A stretch of 64,000 nucleotides of DNA, taken from Leptolyngbya iicbica LK (GTDB lineage Bacteria > Cyanobacteriota > Cyanobacteriia > Phormidesmidales > Phormidesmidaceae). The stretch covers positions 1,616,014 through 1,680,013 of the forward strand of contig NZ_QVFV01000001.1 of the NCBI RefSeq assembly GCF_004212215.1, in the 5' to 3' direction. Below, piece by piece: positions 63,895 through 64,000 of the stretch (position 1 is the stretch's first letter; the number at the start of each line of letters is the position of its first letter). The notes under the pieces were generated by a model. It had not been told where the DNA came from and did not search any database. It worked only from the letters and a program-made list of their open reading frames with translations. The translations under genes were made by a program, and so were the position numbers.

Positions 63895-64000
63895 TTTCCC
63901 AGCCTTCCGCCTTAGAGGATGTTTGAGAATTCATCCGAGGTATCAAATTAGGCTAAGCGTCGCACCATAATCCGAATCATAGCGAGGTAGATGAATGCCT

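Noticed and set aside
1..64000. GCGATCGC (HIP1) sites as regulatory elements
   Set aside because: They are frequent both inside and between genes, as is usual for cyanobacterial genomes; used only as a sign of lineage.

Overview
The window is about 64 kb of chromosome from a cyanobacterium. It carries many copies of the HIP1 octamer GCGATCGC, a two-partner-secretion type exoprotein, a cyanobacteriochrome-like GAF domain, CruE/CruH-type aromatic carotenoid enzymes, a CYP120-like P450, a DUF3370 protein and a group 2 sigma factor. The G+C-rich coding sequence and gene repertoire suggest a filamentous Leptolyngbya-like lineage, but the genus is a guess. The window includes a probable replication origin: dnaA and dnaN lie head-to-tail around a cluster of DnaA boxes at 43.4-43.9 kb.

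Layout. 1-4.1 kb: 3' end of a large secreted adhesin-like protein, a NarL-type response regulator, dps with a clear terminator, and an internally duplicated helical protein. 4.2-7.6 kb: a 21-bp tandem repeat array, then an LRR-Roc-COR-TIR protein whose leucine-rich repeats are almost identical at DNA level, then a large inverted repeat. 7.6-19.2 kb: mnmG, a TauE/SafE permease, a 1337-residue GAF/PAS/GGDEF sensor whose first GAF has the Cys pair of a DXCF cyanobacteriochrome, a coupled GAF-GAF paralogue without output domain, and membrane proteins. 19.2-30 kb: purM, rlpA, a PPTase and persulfide-dioxygenase/rhodanese pair, a DUF3370 protein, and a two-gene Rieske set for aromatic carotenoid synthesis. 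30-38.8 kb: a REP-associated tyrosine transposase flanked by two identical 33-nt palindromes, a sugar-type ABC ATPase, a GyrA/ParC homologue, a CheY-like regulator, a creatininase-family amidohydrolase, a sigma factor and a P450. 38.8-45 kb: a Cache-HAMP-GGDEF-EAL protein, dnaA, oriC, dnaN. 45-52.4 kb: purF, cysC, fabI, and TerB/DUF697 and Tat-lipase genes. 52.4-60 kb: a yybP-ykoY (Mn2+) riboswitch ahead of a TMEM165/UPF0016 exporter, a b-type cytochrome, a secreted protein, a hybrid histidine kinase, small proteins and a histidine-phosphatase lipoprotein. 60-64 kb: flavin reductase, malic enzyme, SRPBCC protein, Uma2 nuclease and an AT-rich AbiU2-like HEPN gene.

How parts fit together. Three large proteins (10.9, 38.8 and 55.6 kb) join sensory input to c-di-GMP turnover or phosphorelay. 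purM and purF serve purine synthesis. The riboswitch-exporter pair is a self-contained Mn2+ homeostasis unit. Two dispersed repeat families are visible: a roughly 105-bp MITE-like element with two internal hairpins in four copies (10.6, 20.5, 50.0, 55.1 kb), and the REP palindromes beside their likely transposase. No rRNA, tRNA or CRISPR array was found. All family assignments rest on reading motifs by eye; no database search was run.
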